Part shown: positions 4,934 to 6,918 of the stretch, in pieces
Position numbering within the stretch: the first letter of the stretch is position 1
How the letters are laid out: each line of letters starts with the position of its first letter
Source: Candidatus Bathyarchaeota archaeon
Lineage (GTDB): Archaea > Thermoproteota > Bathyarchaeia > Bathyarchaeales > Bathyarchaeaceae
Length of the DNA: 6,918 nucleotides
Reading direction: 5' to 3'
Assembly (NCBI GenBank): GCA_029879825.1
Contig: JAOUPL010000060.1
Span: forward strand, 1 to 6,918
Program-made: the position numbers and the translations under genes
Notes under the pieces: generated by a model
Told to the model about the DNA's origin: nothing
Database searches by the model: none
What the model saw: only the letters and a program-made list of their open reading frames with translations

Positions 4934-5266
4934 TTGCCAAAGACACTCGAACCAATTACCTGTCCAAATCCGAAATGTCACGAGAAGATTCAAGAGCTCG
5001 TCATCGTGACTAATGCGTCAAAAACTCCGAAGGAACAGTACTACGCTTGTCCATACTGCTATACCAAACTGGACTGGATTTCTACTCAACCTCAAGAGCA
5101 AGAAGACGAAAAAAAGATGGAAAAAAAGGCTCCTTCGAGGTGCCCTCATCATTTTGGATATTTAGCTATGGAAGCATATCTTCGTGGTCAGGATTTTCCT
5201 ATTCCACGAGAATGCCTGGCCTGTCAGAAAGTGTTGGACTGTGCGATGGAAACAGGTGACTCTTAA
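4934..5266 (+). CDS. Cysteine-rich two-cluster metal-binding protein, function unknown
   Basis: The 110-aa protein has two cysteine clusters joined by an acidic/lysine linker (QEQEDEKKMEKKA, residues 54-66). The first is ITCPNPKC (C10, C15) with YYACPYCYTKLD (C39, C42), a zinc-ribbon pattern. The second is RCPHHFGYLA (C70, H72, H73) with CLACQKVLDC (C94, C97, C103), which could hold zinc or an Fe-S cluster. I recall similar small CPHxFGYL/CLxCxKxxxC proteins in Bathyarchaeota and Thaumarchaeota, all uncharacterised. There is no membrane segment or signal peptide. It starts with TTG at 4934 behind a well-spaced GGTGAG and converges with the lysine-rich gene. A role in nucleic-acid binding is possible but unproven. 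Confidence 0.88.
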   Translation: MPKTLEPITCPNPKCHEKIQELVIVTNASKTPKEQYYACPYCYTKLDWISTQPQEQEDEKKMEKKAPSRCPHHFGYLAMEAYLRGQDFPIPRECLACQKVLDCAMETGDS

Positions 5267-5317
5267 TAAGACGTACTCGCAAAAAACGACGGTTAAATGG
5301 GCGCACGCGGCATATGG

Positions 5318-5324
5318 AAAAAAA
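5318..5324 (-). terminator. T7 tract terminator of the lysine-rich gene
   Basis: Seven A on the plus strand read as T7 on the minus strand, 33 bp after the stop of the lysine-rich gene, in the 90-bp convergent spacer. Confidence 0.5.
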
Positions 5325-5356
5325 GAGGAATAAGTAGTAGCTTGAACAGAAAGTAG

Positions 5357-5575
5357 CTATTTCAGTTTTTTCTTTGTCTTCTTGGCAGCTTTCTTGGTTT
5401 CTTTAAGCCCCTTTTTTCCAAGTTCTACGCCTTTCTTTCCACCCTTCTTTCCCAGATCGGCACCTTTCTTTACAGCCTTTTCTCCGACATCTAACCCCTT
5501 TTTTGCCACTTTTTCGGTCTTCTTTTTGAGTTTCTTCAAGAACGGCAAGTCTTTTCCCTTCACAGAAAAAGTCAT
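5357..5575 (-). CDS. Lysine-rich 11-residue repeat protein (LEA-like/H1-tail-like)
   Basis: The 72-aa product has 28 lysines (39%) and seven acidic residues, a net charge of about +21. After the start MTFSVKGKDLPFLKKLKKK, residues 25-68 fall into four 11-residue units: KKGLDVGEKAV, KKGADLGKKGG, KKGVELGKKGL and KETKKAAKKTK. Hendecad repeats of this kind occur in LEA-type desiccation proteins and in right-handed coiled coils. The charge also resembles histone H1 tails and bacterial lysine-repeat nucleoid proteins. There is no cysteine, aromatic core or membrane segment. It may coat DNA or RNA, or bind membranes as an amphipathic helix; no family is recognised with certainty. The ATG at 5575 lacks a close Shine-Dalgarno. 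The repetitive A/T-rich coding makes the opposite-strand frame spurious. Confidence 0.75.
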   Translation of the reverse strand: MTFSVKGKDLPFLKKLKKKTEKVAKKGLDVGEKAVKKGADLGKKGGKKGVELGKKGLKETKKAAKKTKKKLK

Positions 5576-5645
5576 TCTATTTTGTTTTTAACCTTTTTCT
5601 CGCTGCACGAGACCTGAGATCTTGAATACGCCCAATCTTCCGGGA

Positions 5646-5760
5646 CTAAACGCGTTGCGCGTATACAATTCGCTACTTTTGGTTCTACGTTTTGGAACAC
5701 GCACGCAACCTCAAAGTGTTAGCCTAATCTTCGTATTTCATATATTCGTGCGTATGTGTT
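5646..5760. other. Spacer upstream of the amidase, no gene recognised
   Basis: The 257-bp divergent spacer (5576-5832) holds no RNA or protein gene that I recognise. It contains three alternating G/C-rich elements (CGCGTTGCGC 5651-5660, ACGCACGC 5699-5706, CGTGCG 5747-5752) and an AT-rich CATATATTC at 5739-5747 that could be a second amidase promoter. Confidence 0.4.
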
Positions 5761-5775
5761 CGGCTTATCTCCGAA

Positions 5776-5784
5776 AGTATAATC
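5776..5784 (+). promoter_or_regulatory. Possible TATA box of the amidase
   Basis: AGTATAATC predicts a transcript start near 5806, giving a leader of about 27 nt. It lies 26 bp before an ATG at 5804 that opens a 13-codon frame overlapping the amidase start. Confidence 0.4.
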
Positions 5785-5832
5785 AACTCCCATCGTCATA
5801 AACATGGTCGCTTATCCAAAGGGGAAGAAGAA

Positions 5833-6918
5833 ATGGATGAATTAATATATGCATCAGCGGCTTCGCTGGCACGAGCCATTCGTGCCAAAGAGATCTCTTC
5901 GGAAGCGGTGGTAGACGCGTACCTGCAGCGCATTGAAGACGTGAATCCCAAACTAAACGCTATCGTACAATTGACAGCAGATGCGGCCCGTGCTCAAGCT
6001 CGCGAAGCCGACACCGCTCTCGCGCGAGGGCATGTCAAAGGACCGCTTCATGGCGTTCCCATGACGATAAAGGATAATATAGAGACGGCGGGCGTGATCT
6101 GCACAGGAGGTACTAAGGGACGTGCTTCCTTTGTGCCAACAGAGGACGCGACTGTCGTGGCTCGGATGCGTGCCGCTGGGGCCATCCTTTTAGGTAAGAC
6201 GAACATGCCAGAGTTGGGTCTCGCTTTTGAAACGGATAATCTGGTCTATGGGCGTACGAACAATCCATATGACCTGGCACGTACCCCTGGTGGAAGTAGT
6301 GGTGGTGAGGCGGCTATCATCGCGTCGGGAGGTTCCCCCTTAGGCCTTGGCAACGACATGGGTGGAAGCATCCGTCTGCCAGCCCATTGTTGTGGCATCG
6401 TAGGCATCAAGCCGACCACAGGGCGAGTCCCCAGGACAGGCCACTTTCCGTATCCTACCGGCTGGCTGGACCCGCTGTGGCAAACCGGACCAATGGCCAG
6501 GTTCGTAGAAGATCTGATCTTGACGCTTCCAATCATTTCTGGAGTAGACTGGCGCGACCCGACAGTAATCCCAACACCTCTAGGTGAGCCTAAGACACTT
6601 GATCTCGAAAGCCTGCGCGTAGCATTCTACACAGATAATGGCATTATGCCACCCGCACCCGAAATAGTTGAGGTTGTGAAGAAAACCGCAAAAGTACTCT
6701 CAGATGCGGGAATGACCGTGGAGGAAAATCGACCTGAAGGCATCGAGCAATCCTTCGACATCTTCCTACGTCTCGTAGCAGCAGACGGCTACGCTGGTGT
6801 AGAATCGCTTCTCAAGATGATTGGAACAACCGAAATGCATCCGTGGATAGAGAGCATGTTAGAGCTTAGTCGTGAAGCCGTAATGACGACCGCTGAATTC
6901 GGTGGTTTGATGCTGCAG
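5833..6918 (+). CDS. Amidase-signature family hydrolase, N-terminal 362 codons (runs off the window)
   Basis: The frame from the ATG at 5833 is open to the last base. It encodes most of an amidase-signature enzyme. GVPMTIKDNIETAG holds the catalytic Lys80. RTPGGSSGGEAA holds the cis-Ser155, and GNDMGGSIRLPAHCCGIVGI holds the nucleophile Ser179, followed by KPTTGRVPRTG. The Lys-Ser-Ser spacing (75 and 24 residues) equals that of fatty-acid amide hydrolase. The family cleaves amides such as aliphatic or aryl amides; in GatA it acts on Gln for tRNA amidation. No gatB or gatC is seen, and the N-terminus (SAASLARAIRAKEISSEAVV) is of the general amidase type, so a catabolic amidase is more likely. 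GGGGAAG precedes the ATG. GC content of the first 600 bp is visibly higher than in the neighbours, which may reflect bacterial origin. Confidence 0.95.
   Translation, partial: MDELIYASAASLARAIRAKEISSEAVVDAYLQRIEDVNPKLNAIVQLTADAARAQAREADTALARGHVKGPLHGVPMTIKDNIETAGVICTGGTKGRASFVPTEDATVVARMRAAGAILLGKTNMPELGLAFETDNLVYGRTNNPYDLARTPGGSSGGEAAIIASGGSPLGLGNDMGGSIRLPAHCCGIVGIKPTTGRVPRTGHFPYPTGWLDPLWQTGPMARFVEDLILTLPIISGVDWRDPTVIPTPLGEPKTLDLESLRVAFYTDNGIMPPAPEIVEVVKKTAKVLSDAGMTVEENRPEGIEQSFDIFLRLVAADGYAGVESLLKMIGTTEMHPWIESMLELSREAVMTTAEFGGLMLQ

Noticed and set aside
5047..5259. Plus-strand 70-codon frame inside the cysteine-rich gene
   Set aside because: Shifted-frame shadow; the cysteine pattern of the main frame is convincing.
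5382..5591. Plus-strand Phe/Ser/Pro-rich 69-codon frame
   Set aside because: Mirror of the lysine-rich repeat gene: AAA/AAG codons read backwards as Phe and Leu.
6246..6587. Frames opposite and out of phase with the amidase (6246-6536 minus, 6387-6587 plus)
   Set aside because: Both lie inside the amidase with its intact catalytic motifs; GC-rich shadow frames are expected there.
1..6918. CRISPR array, insertion sequence or defence system
   Set aside because: No spaced direct repeats, no transposase with terminal repeats and no defence-family motifs were found; the HTH-like 70-aa ORF alone is not enough.

Overview
The window looks like a piece of an archaeal chromosome, most likely from the TACK side (Bathyarchaeota/Thaumarchaeota-like). 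It holds a complete TFIIB-type transcription factor, a small ArnR1-like winged-helix protein, several one-domain alpha/beta-barrel proteins and a small CxxC zinc-type protein of a kind I associate with those lineages. TATA-like boxes, short leaders, TTG/GTG starts and T-tract ends fit archaeal expression signals. Assignment to a phylum is inference; no rRNA or tRNA gene was seen.

Left block, all on the minus strand (1-2862). From the promoter side leftwards: a winged-helix regulator (2429-2734), preceded by an unlisted 37-codon ORF (2749-2862) whose stop overlaps the regulator's Shine-Dalgarno and whose start abuts a 16-bp palindrome. Next comes tfb (1276-2214), whose promoter has a good TATA box overlapped by a second palindrome. 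Tfb shares an ATGA overlap with an HExxH zinc-metallopeptidase-like gene (749-1279). Then a NifU C-terminal-type Fe-S scaffold (324-554) is followed 30 bp on by the N-terminus of a membrane-anchored molybdopterin-binding oxidoreductase that runs off the left edge (1-293).

Middle block (2863-5600), small genes on both strands with 90-300 bp spacers: a 70-aa basic protein with a possible HTH (3163-3375), an ABM/NIPSNAP-like dimeric alpha/beta-barrel protein on the minus strand (3497-3820), a DUF3303/GYD-like gene split by one in-frame TAA (4070-4339), a stand-alone Lrp/AsnC effector domain (4428-4676), a cysteine-rich 110-aa protein (4934-5266), and a 39% lysine protein built of 11-residue repeats (5357-5575, minus).

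Right block: the first 362 codons of an amidase-signature hydrolase (5833-6918, plus), open to the window edge, with the complete Lys-Ser-Ser triad and a GC-richer 5' half than its neighbours.

No known defence, CRISPR or mobile system is present. The most interesting points are the tfb/metallopeptidase coupling, the 11-mer lysine-rich repeat protein, the ochre-interrupted gene, the small ORF/palindrome arrangement ahead of the winged-helix gene, and alternating G/C-rich motifs (GCGCGC-like) that recur in nearly every spacer, often 25-45 bp upstream of a TATA box.
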